Part shown: piece after piece, positions 26,277 through 34,904 of the stretch
Layout: every line of letters begins with the position of its first letter
Numbering within the stretch: the first letter of the stretch is position 1
From: DATJFH01 sp035495815
Lineage (GTDB): Bacteria > Acidobacteriota > Terriglobia > Bryobacterales > Bryobacteraceae
Length of the DNA stretch: 36,537 nucleotides
Reading direction: 5' to 3'
NCBI GenBank assembly: GCA_035495815.1
Contig: DATJFH010000143.1
Span: 1 to 36,537 of the forward strand
Notes under the pieces: model-generated
Databases searched by the model: none
The model's input: the letters and a program-made list of their open reading frames with translations, nothing else
Told to the model about the DNA's origin: nothing
Made by a program: the position numbers and the translations under genes

Positions 26277-27629
26277 TTGAGACTCCTAATGTGTGTGTTC
26301 CTGATTGCGGCGATGCAGCTCCTGCCGGCCGTCGACCCGGGTCAGTGGCCGAAATGGCGGGGACCGGACGACAACGGAATGGCGCGTACCGGCGCGCCGC
26401 TGCGCTGGAGCGATACCGAGAATATCAAGTGGAAGGCCGCCATTCCCGGCCGCGGCCACTCATCGCCGGTGCTCTGGGGAGACAGGATCTTCGTCACCAG
26501 TGCCGTGCCCACCGGTACGGCGCCGGCGGACGGCGGTAGCGGCGGACCTCCCGCCGAGGGGCGCGCCGGCGGACGTCCGGGCGGGAAAAAAGGCGGACCC
26601 GGCCGCGGCGGCGGTCCGCAAGCAGAACAGAAGTTCGAGCTAATCTGTCTCGATCGGAAAACGGGCAAGGTCCTGTGGCAGCAGACAGCCAAAGTCGCCA
26701 CGCCCCACGAGGGGTATCATCCCCGATACGGCAGCTTCGCCTCGAACTCACCGGTCACGGACGGAAAGTACGTCTGGGCATTTTTCGGCTCGCGCGGCGT
26801 CTTCTGTTACGACCTGAACGGCAAGCTGATCTGGGAAAAAGATCTCGGCGTCAGGATGAAAATGCGCCTGGGATTCGGCGAGGGGACGGCCCCGGTAGTC
26901 GCCGGCGATACGCTGATCCTCAACTTCGATCAGGAGGAGGATTCGTTCATCCTCGCGCTCGACAAGAACACCGGCAAGCAGCTCTGGCGCAACAGCCGCG
27001 ACGAGCATAGCGCCTGGTCGATGCCGCTGGTGATCGATTACAAGGGCGCCAAACAGGTGGTAGTGACCGCGACCAACAAAGTCCGCAGTTACGATCTCGG
27101 GACCGGCAGGCTCATCTGGGAATGCGCGGGCCTCGGCGTGAACGCCATTCCCGCGCCCGTGATTCAGGACGACGTGGTTTATGTGATGACCGGCTTTCGC
27201 GATCCCAACCTGATGGCGATCCGGCTCGGACGCACCGGCGACCTGACCGGCACCGACGCCGTGCTATGGACCAATACCCGCGGCAACTCCTATACTCCGT
27301 CGCCCGTGCTCCACGACAACAAGCTCTACACGCTGACCGATACCGGAATGCTGAGCTGCTACAACGCCAGGACGGGCGTTCCCTATTACCACATGACGCG
27401 GCTGCCGAAGCCCTACAGCTTCAAGTCGTCTCCGGTGGGCGCCGGCGGCAAACTGTACATGGCCTCGGAAGACGGCGACGTGGTGGTGGTCCGGATGGGC
27501 GAGAAGTTCGAAGTGCTGGCCACCAACACCATGAACGACGAGTTTTTCGTGGCCACGCCGGCCATCGTGGACGGCGAAATCTATCTGCGCGGAAAGAACA
27601 CCATCTACTGCATTTCCGATAAGCGCTGA
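26277..27629 (+). CDS. Secreted PQQ-type beta-propeller (quinoprotein-like) protein
   Basis: A 450-residue protein with a signal peptide, then DPGQWPKWRGPDDNGMA, a common opening of planctomycete/acidobacterial PQQ-like propellers. Several propeller repeats follow, each with a G-x-x-x-W pattern (DRKTGKVLWQQ, DKNTGKQLWRN, DLGTGRLIWEC, ARTGVPYYH). The first repeat is interrupted by about 30 Gly/Pro/Arg-rich residues (about 83-113), a flexible surface loop. There are no PQQ-binding dehydrogenase residues I can place, so it may be a structural protein-binding or scaffolding propeller rather than an enzyme. The TTG start is explained under the ribosome-binding site at 26263. The 3' end overlaps the oppositely oriented PAP2 gene by 25 bases. 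Confidence 0.88.
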   Translation: MRLLMCVFLIAAMQLLPAVDPGQWPKWRGPDDNGMARTGAPLRWSDTENIKWKAAIPGRGHSSPVLWGDRIFVTSAVPTGTAPADGGSGGPPAEGRAGGRPGGKKGGPGRGGGPQAEQKFELICLDRKTGKVLWQQTAKVATPHEGYHPRYGSFASNSPVTDGKYVWAFFGSRGVFCYDLNGKLIWEKDLGVRMKMRLGFGEGTAPVVAGDTLILNFDQEEDSFILALDKNTGKQLWRNSRDEHSAWSMPLVIDYKGAKQVVVTATNKVRSYDLGTGRLIWECAGLGVNAIPAPVIQDDVVYVMTGFRDPNLMAIRLGRTGDLTGTDAVLWTNTRGNSYTPSPVLHDNKLYTLTDTGMLSCYNARTGVPYYHMTRLPKPYSFKSSPVGAGGKLYMASEDGDVVVVRMGEKFEVLATNTMNDEFFVATPAIVDGEIYLRGKNTIYCISDKR

Positions 27630-28585
27630 AGGGCGGCCGACCGCTCGGCGTCGGCGCCGGGCAGAAGCGCGGCCCGCTCCGGTCCGCCGATATGGATGTG
27701 CGAGCGGATGCGGTCGATGGCCGACGGATGGTCCAGTTCCCGGTTGTGGCGCCGGGCGAAGACATAGTCGCCCACAAACCAACCGATGCCGGCCCCCAGA
27801 ATGATATCCCCGGCGAAATGTTTTCTCACCGCGAAGCGGGAGGCGCAAACGGTTGTCGCCAGGGCATAGGCGGTGATCGGCACGATGAGCGGACGCGGAT
27901 ATTCGTGGGCCACCACCGACGCCAGCGCCCAGGAGTGGGTCGCGTGGCCGGATGGAAAGCTCGAATCGAACCTGCTTCCGGCCCAGAATGCGCCGTGCTC
28001 ACGGCCTTCGGTGGGGCGTTCGCGCTGCGTCACGAATTTCAACGCGGTGACGACGATGGCGGTATTTGCCAGCGTCTCGAATCCCAGGATGCCCGTTTCC
28101 CGGAACCGCTCGCTTCCGGAACCGAGGCCGATAAAGTAGAAACCGGCGCTGATCGGCAGCAGCGAATAGGCCGCCCCGAACCGCGAAGTCCAGGTCGAGA
28201 CTGCAAGCTGGTCCCGTGTATTCGGCAATTGTTTGGACGACCAGCGGTCGGTGGCCACGAGCGCGACTGTAGCGCCTCCGAAGATCGCCCACCATTTTGC
28301 GTCGGCTTTGCTGGTGTGAAACGGACTGGTCCAGATTCCCTTCTGGTCCCGGATGATGTACCGGGGGAGACGCAGCCAGGGAGTCAGCTTCTTCTCCTGA
28401 ACGATGTCCTTGGTTTTGATAATGGGCGGACCGGGTCTGATCTCCAGGGCAGTCCCGTCCCCCGGCTCAGCGGATGCCTGACGATTTTGCTGTTCCGCCG
28501 CCTTGTCGCTTTCCGTTTTTTGCGCGGCGGCCGGAGCCATGGAAATCGCAGGCGCTAAGATAAGCGCGATCAATGGCTTGAGCAC
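27605..28585 (-). CDS. PAP2-family membrane phosphatase
   Basis: A 326-residue protein with a signal-like N-terminus (LIALILAPAISM) and, after a polar stretch, a PAP2/haloperoxidase fold with all three catalytic motifs: KFVTQRERP, SFPSGHATHSW and SRFAVRKHFAGD. This points to hydrolysis of lipid phosphates such as undecaprenyl-PP or phosphatidic acid at the outer face of the inner membrane. The start is GTG at 28585, with GGGAAGGG just upstream and the hydrophobic segment right after; ATG 28627 would add 14 residues with a Cys/His-rich, unlike sequence. The stop codon lies inside the end of the propeller gene, so the genes overlap convergently by 25 bases. Confidence 0.87.
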   Translation of the reverse strand: MLKPLIALILAPAISMAPAAAQKTESDKAAEQQNRQASAEPGDGTALEIRPGPPIIKTKDIVQEKKLTPWLRLPRYIIRDQKGIWTSPFHTSKADAKWWAIFGGATVALVATDRWSSKQLPNTRDQLAVSTWTSRFGAAYSLLPISAGFYFIGLGSGSERFRETGILGFETLANTAIVVTALKFVTQRERPTEGREHGAFWAGSRFDSSFPSGHATHSWALASVVAHEYPRPLIVPITAYALATTVCASRFAVRKHFAGDIILGAGIGWFVGDYVFARRHNRELDHPSAIDRIRSHIHIGGPERAALLPGADAERSAALQRLSEMQ

Positions 28586-28758
28586 GTTCCCTTCCCCCCA
28601 ATGCTGTCGTCCAGCGCAATCATACATACCACGTAAGCAATTCGAGTGCCTGGACCTTGCGGATGGGGTTTCGGCATTCCATGTGCTGCTCAGTCAAGCT
28701 TCCCATACCCGCCCGCGCGGCAGCGTGCTGAAAGTACACAGGCCTCCCCGCGTTTAAA

Positions 28759-29655
28759 ATGGTTTACTTGGCCAACCTGTTCAACCGTCTCCGGCTCGCG
28801 CTCGAAATGATCAAGTTCGAGCACTCGGTCTTCGCCCTGCCCTTCGCGCTCACCGGAGCGCTGCTGGCCATTCGGGACGGCGCGCTCTCGGGCAGCTATC
28901 TTTGGAGCAAGATCGGCTGGATCGTGGCCGCCATGGTGGGGGCGCGTTCGGCGGCCATGGCGTTCAACCGGTTGATCGACGCCGATATCGATGCTCGCAA
29001 TCCGCGCACTCGTTTCCGCCACATTCCCGCCGGGCTGCTCTCGACGACGTTCGGCTGGGGATTCGTGGCGGTCACATCCGGGTTGTTCGTGTTCGCCGCT
29101 TACCAGCTCAATACCTTGTGCTTTCGCCTTGCGCCGGTGGCCCTGGGGGTCATCTTCACCTATTCGTTTACCAAGCGCTTCACATCGCTCTCGCACCTGG
29201 TGCTGGGATTTGCGCTGGGCATCGCCCCGGCCGCGGCCTGGATCGCCGTGCGCGGATCGCTGGACGCCCGCATCCTGTGGCTCACCGCCGCGGTCACCTT
29301 CTGGACCGCCGGGTTCGACATCATCTATTCCTGCCAGGACGTGGAATTCGACGCCGATGCCGGGCTGTTCAGCCTGCCCCGGCGGCTGGGCGTAGCCGGA
29401 GCTCTGCTGGTATCCCGGTGCCTGCATATCGGGATGCTGGCGTGCCTGCTGGAGCTGCTCTACACGCTACAGCTCGGCGCGCTGAGCCTGGCCGGAATCG
29501 GCGTAGTGGCCGGGCTGCTGGTCTACGAGCACAGCCTGGTAAAGCCGGACGATCTGTCGCGCGTGGACGCGGCCTTCTTCACCATGAACGGCTACGTCAG
29601 CGTGCTATTCTTCTTGTTTTGGGCCGCCGATATTTTCTATGCCAGCCGTATTTGA
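28759..29655 (+). CDS. mqnP: UbiA-family prenyltransferase, MqnP-like
   Basis: A 298-residue integral-membrane prenyltransferase. The two Asp-rich, Mg-binding motifs are intact: NRLIDADIDARN (70-81) and DIIYSCQDVEFDAD (187-200). Eight or nine helices are visible. The N-terminal LRLALEMIKFEHSVFALPFAL is typical of proteins adding a polyprenyl chain to dihydroxynaphthoate in the futalosine-type menaquinone pathway, often next to mqn genes. Here the next gene is mqnE, overlapping by 17 bases, which supports the call. The 4-hydroxybenzoate octaprenyltransferase UbiA is the main alternative by sequence. ATG 28759 suits the family start; ATG 28807 would remove part of the first helix. Confidence 0.88.
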   Translation: MVYLANLFNRLRLALEMIKFEHSVFALPFALTGALLAIRDGALSGSYLWSKIGWIVAAMVGARSAAMAFNRLIDADIDARNPRTRFRHIPAGLLSTTFGWGFVAVTSGLFVFAAYQLNTLCFRLAPVALGVIFTYSFTKRFTSLSHLVLGFALGIAPAAAWIAVRGSLDARILWLTAAVTFWTAGFDIIYSCQDVEFDADAGLFSLPRRLGVAGALLVSRCLHIGMLACLLELLYTLQLGALSLAGIGVVAGLLVYEHSLVKPDDLSRVDAAFFTMNGYVSVLFFLFWAADIFYASRI

Positions 29656-30757
29656 GGACAGCCGTCTAAAACCGATTCTGGAGAAGGTGGAAGCGGGCGT
29701 CCGCCTGAATTACGACGACGGAGTGGCCATGTACCGCAGCTCCGATATTCTGGCGCTCGGCTACATGGCGAACCTGGTTCGGGAGCGCCTGCACGGGTCC
29801 ACCACCTACTTCAACGTCAACCGCCACATCAATCCCACCGACGTCTGCGTGGCCAGCTGCCGCCTCTGCGCGTTCGGCAAGAAGGCACGGGATCCGAAAT
29901 CCTACACCATGTCGCTCGAGCAGGTGTGGGAGACGGCCGGCATCGGCTGGAGCGAGGCGATCACCGAATTCCACATTGTGGGCGGGCTCCATCCGGAGCT
30001 GACCCTGGACTGGTTTTGCCAGATGCTGCGGGGCCTCAAGGAGCGCTTCCCGCAGGTGCATCTCAAGGCGTTTACGATGGTGGAAGTAGGCTACCTGGCC
30101 CAGCGCTCGAGGCTCTCCATCCGCGAAACGCTGCAGCGCTTGAAAGACGCCGGGGTGGACTCCATGCCGGGCGGCGGCGCCGAAATCTTCTGCGACCGCG
30201 TGCGCCGCGTGATCTGCGATCACAAGCTGACCGGGCAGGAGTGGCTGGATACGGCGCGCACCGCCCACCAGCTCGGGCTGCACTCCAACTGCACGATGCT
30301 CTACGGGCACATCGAGAACGAAGAGGACCGGGTGGACCACCTGATCAAGCTGCGCGAGCTGCAGGACGAGACCGGGGGCCTGGTGACGTTCATCCCGCTG
30401 GCGTTCCACCCGGACAACACGGCGCTGAGCCACATTCCGAAAACGACCGGGTTTCTCGACATCAAGCAGATCGCCGTCTCGCGGCTGATGCTGGACAACA
30501 TCCCGCACATCAAGGCGTACTGGATCATGATGACGCCTTCGATCGCGCAGATCGCGCTGCGGTTCGGCGCCGACGACATCGACGGCACGGTGGTGGAGGA
30601 GAAGATTTACCACGACGCGGGGGCGACCACGAGCCAGTCCCTGCGTCGCGGCGACCTGCTGCGCCTGATCCGCACGGCCGGCCGCGAGCCCGTCGAACGA
30701 GATACTCTTTATCGTCCGGTGACGCGCACCGAATCCACATTCACCGTCCTGGTGTGA
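29639..30757 (+). CDS. mqnE: Aminofutalosine synthase (radical SAM), MqnE
   Basis: A 372-residue radical SAM enzyme that joins 3-enolpyruvylbenzoate (carboxyvinyloxy form) to SAM-derived adenosine, giving aminodeoxyfutalosine. The cluster motif is C70-x3-C74-x2-C77 (CVASCRLCAFG), as in MqnE/MqnC/CofH relatives. Other hallmarks are ITEFHIVGGLHPE, DSMPGGGAEIF and LHSNCTMLYGHIE. The GGGAEIF and SRLMLDNIPHIKAYW segments fit MqnE rather than MqnC. It overlaps the prenyltransferase by 17 bases, so translation is coupled. Other mqn genes are outside this window. Confidence 0.94.
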   Translation: MPAVFEDSRLKPILEKVEAGVRLNYDDGVAMYRSSDILALGYMANLVRERLHGSTTYFNVNRHINPTDVCVASCRLCAFGKKARDPKSYTMSLEQVWETAGIGWSEAITEFHIVGGLHPELTLDWFCQMLRGLKERFPQVHLKAFTMVEVGYLAQRSRLSIRETLQRLKDAGVDSMPGGGAEIFCDRVRRVICDHKLTGQEWLDTARTAHQLGLHSNCTMLYGHIENEEDRVDHLIKLRELQDETGGLVTFIPLAFHPDNTALSHIPKTTGFLDIKQIAVSRLMLDNIPHIKAYWIMMTPSIAQIALRFGADDIDGTVVEEKIYHDAGATTSQSLRRGDLLRLIRTAGREPVERDTLYRPVTRTESTFTVLV

Positions 30758-30768
30758 GAGGAGTGACA

Positions 30769-32262
30769 ATGAAAGCGTTTCTGGTTGCCCTGTTGGCGCT
30801 GGCCGCTCAGGCCGGCGCGTCGGTACGGCTGCCCGCGGTGATCTCGGACCGCATGGTGCTGCAGCAGGGTTCGCCGCTCCGCATCTGGGGGTGGGCGGAC
30901 CCGGGTGAAGCGGTCACGGTGACCTTCCTCGGCCAGAAGGCGTCGGCGACGGCGGGGGCGGACGGCAGGTGGAAGGTGTATCTGCAGCCTCAGCCGGCGG
31001 GGGGACCGTACAAGATGACGGTCGCCGGACAGAACAAGATCGAGCTGACGGACGTCCTGCTCGGCGAGGTGTGGGTCGGGTCGGGCCAGTCGAACATGGT
31101 GGTCAGCGTGGCGCGGGCGAAGGACCCGGAGCAGGAGATCGCCGGCGCGAATTACAAACAGATCCGCCTGTTCAAAGTCGCTCTGAAGGTGGCCTCCGAG
31201 CCCGCCGGGGACGTGGAGGGGAGCTGGCAGCTCTGCACTCCGGAAGCGGCGCGGGATTTTTCGGCCATCGGCTACTTCTTTTCACGGGATATCCACCGCT
31301 CACGGTCCGTGCCGGTGGGGTTCATTCAGAGCGCCTGGGGCGGGACGCCGGCGGAGGCCTGGACGTCACACGGGGCGCTCGAAGCCGAGCCCGCGCTGAA
31401 GAGCGTCTTCACGGAGTGGGAGGAAACTCTGGCCAGATATCCGGTCGCCAAGGAGCGTTACGACAAGCAGCTCGAAGCCTGGACCTCGGCTGAGAAGGCG
31501 GCCAAGGCGGAAGGCAAACCGGCGCCGGCGCGTCCGCGTCCTCCGGCGGGACCCGGTCATCAGTACACGCCCTCGGGCCTGTACAACGCCATGATCGCTC
31601 CGCTGACGCCGCTCGCGATCCGCGGCGTGCTCTGGTACCAGGGCGAGCACAACGCCAACAAGGGACATGCCCTCATTTATCGCCGCCTCTTTCAGGCGCT
31701 GATTCAGGACTGGCGCCGCGCCTGGGGCGAGGGGCAGTTCCCGTTCCTGTTCGTACAATTGGCGAACTATGAAACCGGCCCGGAGAGCGCCTGGCCGGTG
31801 CTGCGCGAGTCGCAGGCGAAGGCGCTGGATCTGGCGGCCACCGGCATGGCGGTGACCATCGATATCGGCGAGTCGCACGACATCCATCCCAAGAACAAGC
31901 AGGAAGTGGCGCGGCGCCTGGCGCTGGCGGCGAAGGCGATCGCCTACAAGGAGCAGATCGAGTATTCGGGGCCGATTTTCCGGCAGGCTTCGCGGGAGGC
32001 GGGCCGGCTGCGGGCCTGGTTCGACCACGCCGGCAGCGGTCTGGCGGCCCGCGACGGCGGAGCGCTGGCCGGATTTACCGTCGCCGGCGCCGACGGACGC
32101 TTCGTCCCCGCCGAGGCTCGGATCGACGGGTCCAGCGTGATCGTGAGCGCGGCGGAGGTGAAGGAGCCGGTGGCGGTGCGGTATGCGTGGGCCGGCGATC
32201 CGGTGTCGAACCTGGTCAACAAGGAAGGATTGCCGGCGTCGCCGTTCCGGTCCGACGAGTAG
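30769..32262 (+). CDS. Secreted sialate O-acetylesterase-like SGNH hydrolase
   Basis: A 497-residue protein with a signal peptide (FLVALLALAAQAGA). The N-terminal beta part begins VRLPAVISDRMVLQQGSPLRIWG, the hallmark of this family. The SGNH block has nucleophile S108 in GSGQSNM; block III/V residues are WYQGEHN and DIGESHDIHPKNKQEVARRLALAA, holding the Asp/His partner. It would remove acetyl groups from sugars such as sialic acid or plant/bacterial polysaccharides outside the cell. GAGAGGAG precedes the ATG at a good distance, 12 bases after mqnE. Its presence next to menaquinone genes has no obvious logic and may be simple co-location. Confidence 0.92.
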   Translation: MKAFLVALLALAAQAGASVRLPAVISDRMVLQQGSPLRIWGWADPGEAVTVTFLGQKASATAGADGRWKVYLQPQPAGGPYKMTVAGQNKIELTDVLLGEVWVGSGQSNMVVSVARAKDPEQEIAGANYKQIRLFKVALKVASEPAGDVEGSWQLCTPEAARDFSAIGYFFSRDIHRSRSVPVGFIQSAWGGTPAEAWTSHGALEAEPALKSVFTEWEETLARYPVAKERYDKQLEAWTSAEKAAKAEGKPAPARPRPPAGPGHQYTPSGLYNAMIAPLTPLAIRGVLWYQGEHNANKGHALIYRRLFQALIQDWRRAWGEGQFPFLFVQLANYETGPESAWPVLRESQAKALDLAATGMAVTIDIGESHDIHPKNKQEVARRLALAAKAIAYKEQIEYSGPIFRQASREAGRLRAWFDHAGSGLAARDGGALAGFTVAGADGRFVPAEARIDGSSVIVSAAEVKEPVAVRYAWAGDPVSNLVNKEGLPASPFRSDE

Positions 32263-32304
32263 CGGCAGGTCCGGCGCCGCAGGTGCTCGCGATGCGCCCG
32301 GAGA

Positions 32305-33675
32305 TCAGGCCCTCTTCTTGTATTTCGAATCGGGCGGATTCTTTCCGTCCCCTTCGTAGGACGCGCGCGCGGCTCCGCGGTCGGTCACCTTCTGGGTGAC
32401 TGCATCGAAGAACTTCACCTTGCCCTCACGGTAGGAATCCACTCCCAGCCGGATGGCGACCATGATCTTATAACCCAGATCCGGATTCAGCGCCGTCTGC
32501 TGGCGGTTTCGCATGCACCCCAGATAATTGTCGGTATGCAGCCGATTGATCGGCAGGGCCGGTTCGGCGGAGATCTCCTTCCCCTTGGACCCTTTGGGCG
32601 CGCCCTCCGGCAGCACCGTGAAGCCGGTGTCGGTGAAGGCGATCGTGCCCTTGTGGCCGTAAATCGTTTCGGGGAAAAACTTATTGCCGGCGGCGTTCCC
32701 CATCGACGAGGAAAGCGTGATGTAGAAGTTCGGGAATTCGACGGTGGTGGAGTAGGTGTCCGGCACTTCCCGGTCCTTCTGCACGTAAATGCCGCCGCTG
32801 CTCGAAACGCGGGAGGGGAACTGCGCGCCCATGGCGAACAGCATGGGACCGAGGCGGTGATAGAACAGATCGGTGGCGATGCCTCCGGAGTAGTCCCAAT
32901 ATTTGCGCCAACGGAAATAGCGCTCGGCGCTGAAAGGCCGCTTGGGCGCCGTTCCCAGCCAGCGCGTCCAGTCGATGTTCTCCGGCGTGCCTTCCTCATC
33001 GACGTAGTAGTTCCACTCGCCGTCCCTGGAATACCGGCTGTAGGTGGTCTGGGCCCAGAGCAGCTCGCCGATCTCCCCGGCGGCGATCACCTCCCTGGCT
33101 TTCTGCCAGCGCGGATCGGAGAGATGCTGGCTGCCGACCTGGAGGATGCGCTTATACCGGGCGGCGGCTTCGGTGACCTGCCGAGCCTCGTCGATCGTGT
33201 ACGTCATCGGCTTTTGCAGGTAGACGTCCTTGCCGGCGGCCATGGAGTCGATCGCCATCTGGGCGTGCCAGTGGTCGGGCGTGGCGATGAATACGCCGTC
33301 GACGTCCGGCTTGGCCAGCAGATCGCGGTAGTCGTGATGGACGTCCTTCTGCTCCAGCTTCGCGGTCGAGCGGGCCCGTTCCTTGCGCACGGTGTAGACG
33401 TCGCTGACGGCGACGATCTGCAGGTCCTTCTTCTCTTCACTTTGGGCCACGAAAGATCGCAAATTGCCAAAGCCGTTACCGCCCACGCCGATCATTCCGA
33501 TATTGATGCGGTCGTTGGCGCCGATCACTCGCGATGCGGACCGGGCGCTGAGGGAAGGCTTGATGGGCCGGGCCGACAGCGCCGGAGTCAGGGCCGCCGC
33601 AACGGTAGTAGCCGCCGAGGCGCGCCGCAGGAAGTCGCGCCGGCTGGAGGACGGTTTCGAGCTATTCGGTTCCAT
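32305..33675 (-). CDS. Gfo/Idh/MocA-family oxidoreductase, Tat-exported
   Basis: A 456-residue NAD(P)-dependent oxidoreductase. The N-terminus carries a twin-arginine signal (SRRDFLRRASAATTVAAAL, about 11-29), so it is exported folded. The Rossmann motif is NIGMIGVGGNGFGN (58-71), and the family Lys is in VYLQKPMTY (151-159; QKP instead of the usual EKP). The C-terminal half has DYSGGIATDLFYHRL for substrate binding. Substrates of the family are sugars and cyclitols; none can be named. The start at 33675 is the ATG of MEPNSSKPSS; earlier in-frame ATGs add a non-Tat leader. TACACT seven bases before the ATG suggests leaderless transcription. It is convergent with the esterase gene, 42 bases apart. 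Confidence 0.92.
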   Translation of the reverse strand: MEPNSSKPSSSRRDFLRRASAATTVAAALTPALSARPIKPSLSARSASRVIGANDRINIGMIGVGGNGFGNLRSFVAQSEEKKDLQIVAVSDVYTVRKERARSTAKLEQKDVHHDYRDLLAKPDVDGVFIATPDHWHAQMAIDSMAAGKDVYLQKPMTYTIDEARQVTEAAARYKRILQVGSQHLSDPRWQKAREVIAAGEIGELLWAQTTYSRYSRDGEWNYYVDEEGTPENIDWTRWLGTAPKRPFSAERYFRWRKYWDYSGGIATDLFYHRLGPMLFAMGAQFPSRVSSSGGIYVQKDREVPDTYSTTVEFPNFYITLSSSMGNAAGNKFFPETIYGHKGTIAFTDTGFTVLPEGAPKGSKGKEISAEPALPINRLHTDNYLGCMRNRQQTALNPDLGYKIMVAIRLGVDSYREGKVKFFDAVTQKVTDRGAARASYEGDGKNPPDSKYKKRA

Positions 33676-33682
33676 GCGTTCG

Positions 33683-33688
33683 AGTGTA
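33683..33688 (-). promoter_or_regulatory. -10-like element next to Gfo/Idh start codon
   Basis: TACACT on the minus strand ends seven bases before the ATG at 33675, with no ribosome-binding site between. Only 43 bases separate this gene from the divergent YihY-family gene, so the promoter must lie here. No -35 match at 16-18 bases. Confidence 0.35.
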
Positions 33689-33718
33689 CTACGGAAACGA
33701 AATTGCTGAGATTTCCTC

Positions 33719-34645
33719 ATGACCGCACGGGAACTTTCCGCTCTGGTCAAGGAAACCATTGACGAGTGGAGCAACCATAACGTTCCCCGATTGGGCGCCG
33801 CGCTGGCCTACTATGCAGTGCTGTCGATGGCGCCGCTGCTGATTGTCATCGTTGCTGTAGCCGGGCTGGCCTTCGGACAAAAGGCGGCGGAAGGCCAGAT
33901 TGTCTGGCAGATACAGGGACTGGTGGGGTACCAGATGGCGGAATCCATTCAGGGCATTCTGCGCTCCGCCAGCGGGCCGGGCAAAGGAATTGCCGCCACC
34001 GTGGTGGGGGTGGTGACGCTGGTGCTGGGAGCGTCGCTGGTGGTTTCCGAACTACGGTCCTCGCTCAACCTGATCTGGCAGGTTCCTACCCGCTCGTCGG
34101 ACGCCGGCTTGCTCAGGGAGCTGGTGAGGATGGTGCAATACCGGTTCTGGTCTTTCCTGATGGTGCTGGGCGCGGGGTTTCTCATTCTTCTCTCCCTGGT
34201 GTTCAGCGCGGTCCTCGCCGGCCTGGGCAAGAACTTCCAGCAGTGGGTCACCATTCCGCCGCAGGCTCTGGTGGCGATGAATTCGATCTTCCTTCTGGCG
34301 GTAACGATCCTCGTGTTCGCCCTGATCTATAAAATTCTGCCGGATGTGACGATGGATTGGAGTGATGTCGCCGTCGGCGCCGTGGTTACCTCGGTACTGT
34401 TCACTATCGGGAGATATCTGATCGCCCTGTACCTGGGCAGGAGCACGGTGACGTCCGCGTACGGCGCGGCCGGGTCGGTTGTCCTGATTCTGGTTTGGGT
34501 TTATTACTCTGCGCAGATTTTCTTTTTGGGGGCCGAATTCACCTACGTATACGCAAACCGTTTCGGCTCGCGGTTCCGCAAACGGCTGGCCTCGTTGAGC
34601 GAGACGGGCGCGGCCGAGCGCGAGGCGGCCGGGCGGCCGTTATAA
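33719..34645 (+). CDS. YihY/virulence-factor-BrkB family membrane protein
   Basis: A 308-residue protein with about six membrane helices in the YihY/BrkB pattern: NVPRLGAALAYYAVLSMAPLL near the N-terminus, LVVSELRSSLNLIW, then ILPDVTMDWSDVAVGAVVTS and YGAAGSVVLILVWVYYSAQIFFLGAEFT. The family was once called ribonuclease BN in error; current evidence links it to membrane transport or lipid-related functions, not RNA processing, so I give no function. The C-terminal 25 residues are charged and cytoplasmic. It has no recognisable ribosome-binding site. The TAA stop overlaps the promoter -10 of purS. Confidence 0.93.
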   Translation: MTARELSALVKETIDEWSNHNVPRLGAALAYYAVLSMAPLLIVIVAVAGLAFGQKAAEGQIVWQIQGLVGYQMAESIQGILRSASGPGKGIAATVVGVVTLVLGASLVVSELRSSLNLIWQVPTRSSDAGLLRELVRMVQYRFWSFLMVLGAGFLILLSLVFSAVLAGLGKNFQQWVTIPPQALVAMNSIFLLAVTILVFALIYKILPDVTMDWSDVAVGAVVTSVLFTIGRYLIALYLGRSTVTSAYGAAGSVVLILVWVYYSAQIFFLGAEFTYVYANRFGSRFRKRLASLSETGAAEREAAGRPL

Positions 34646-34646
34646 T
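34641..34646 (+). promoter_or_regulatory. -10 element of purS, overlapping the upstream stop codon
   Basis: A perfect TATAAT includes the stop codon TAA (34643-34645) of the preceding gene and ends six bases before the GTG at 34653. The expected transcription start is therefore at the GTG, with no ribosome-binding site between, implying a leaderless purS-glmS transcript. No -35 match is visible. Confidence 0.5.
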
Positions 34647-34652
34647 GAACAG

Positions 34653-34898
34653 GTGAAAGCTCGCGTTTTTGTTTCTTTGAAAAGGACTGTTCTCGACCCA
34701 CAGGGGCAGACCGTCCGTTCCGCGTTGACCGGGTTGGGGTATCACAGCGTCTCCGACGTGCGGCAGGGCAAATTTTTCGACATTGGCCTGGCGGCTGGAG
34801 TGAGCCACGAACAAGCGCGCCAGGAGATCGACACGCTGGCGCGCGAGGTGCTGACCAATCCGGTCATTGAAGACTATCAGGTCGAGATCTCGGACTAA
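34653..34898 (+). CDS. purS: Phosphoribosylformylglycinamidine synthase subunit PurS
   Basis: An 81-residue protein with the full PurS length and fold. It starts at GTG with KARVFVSLKRTVLDPQG (pattern beta strand then K-x-x-V/I-L-D-P-x-G), followed by LTGLGYHSVSDVRQGKFFDI and LTNPVIEDYQVEIS. PurS helps PurQ deliver ammonia to PurL in step four of de novo purine synthesis. Usually purS is next to purQ or purL; here the next gene is glmS, six bases downstream, and neither partner is visible. Both genes belong to glutamine-dependent amidotransferase systems, perhaps linking their expression to glutamine use, which is inference. Confidence 0.93.
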   Translation: MKARVFVSLKRTVLDPQGQTVRSALTGLGYHSVSDVRQGKFFDIGLAAGVSHEQARQEIDTLAREVLTNPVIEDYQVEISD

Positions 34899-34904
34899 AC
34901 AACT

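Noticed and set aside
28755..28760. TAAAAT as a -10 element for the prenyltransferase gene
   Set aside because: It overlaps the ATG itself, so transcription would begin inside the coding region.
29926..30768. Plus-strand frame upstream of the esterase, in another frame of mqnE
   Set aside because: Out-of-frame shadow of mqnE; the esterase signal peptide and ribosome-binding site fix its start at 30769.
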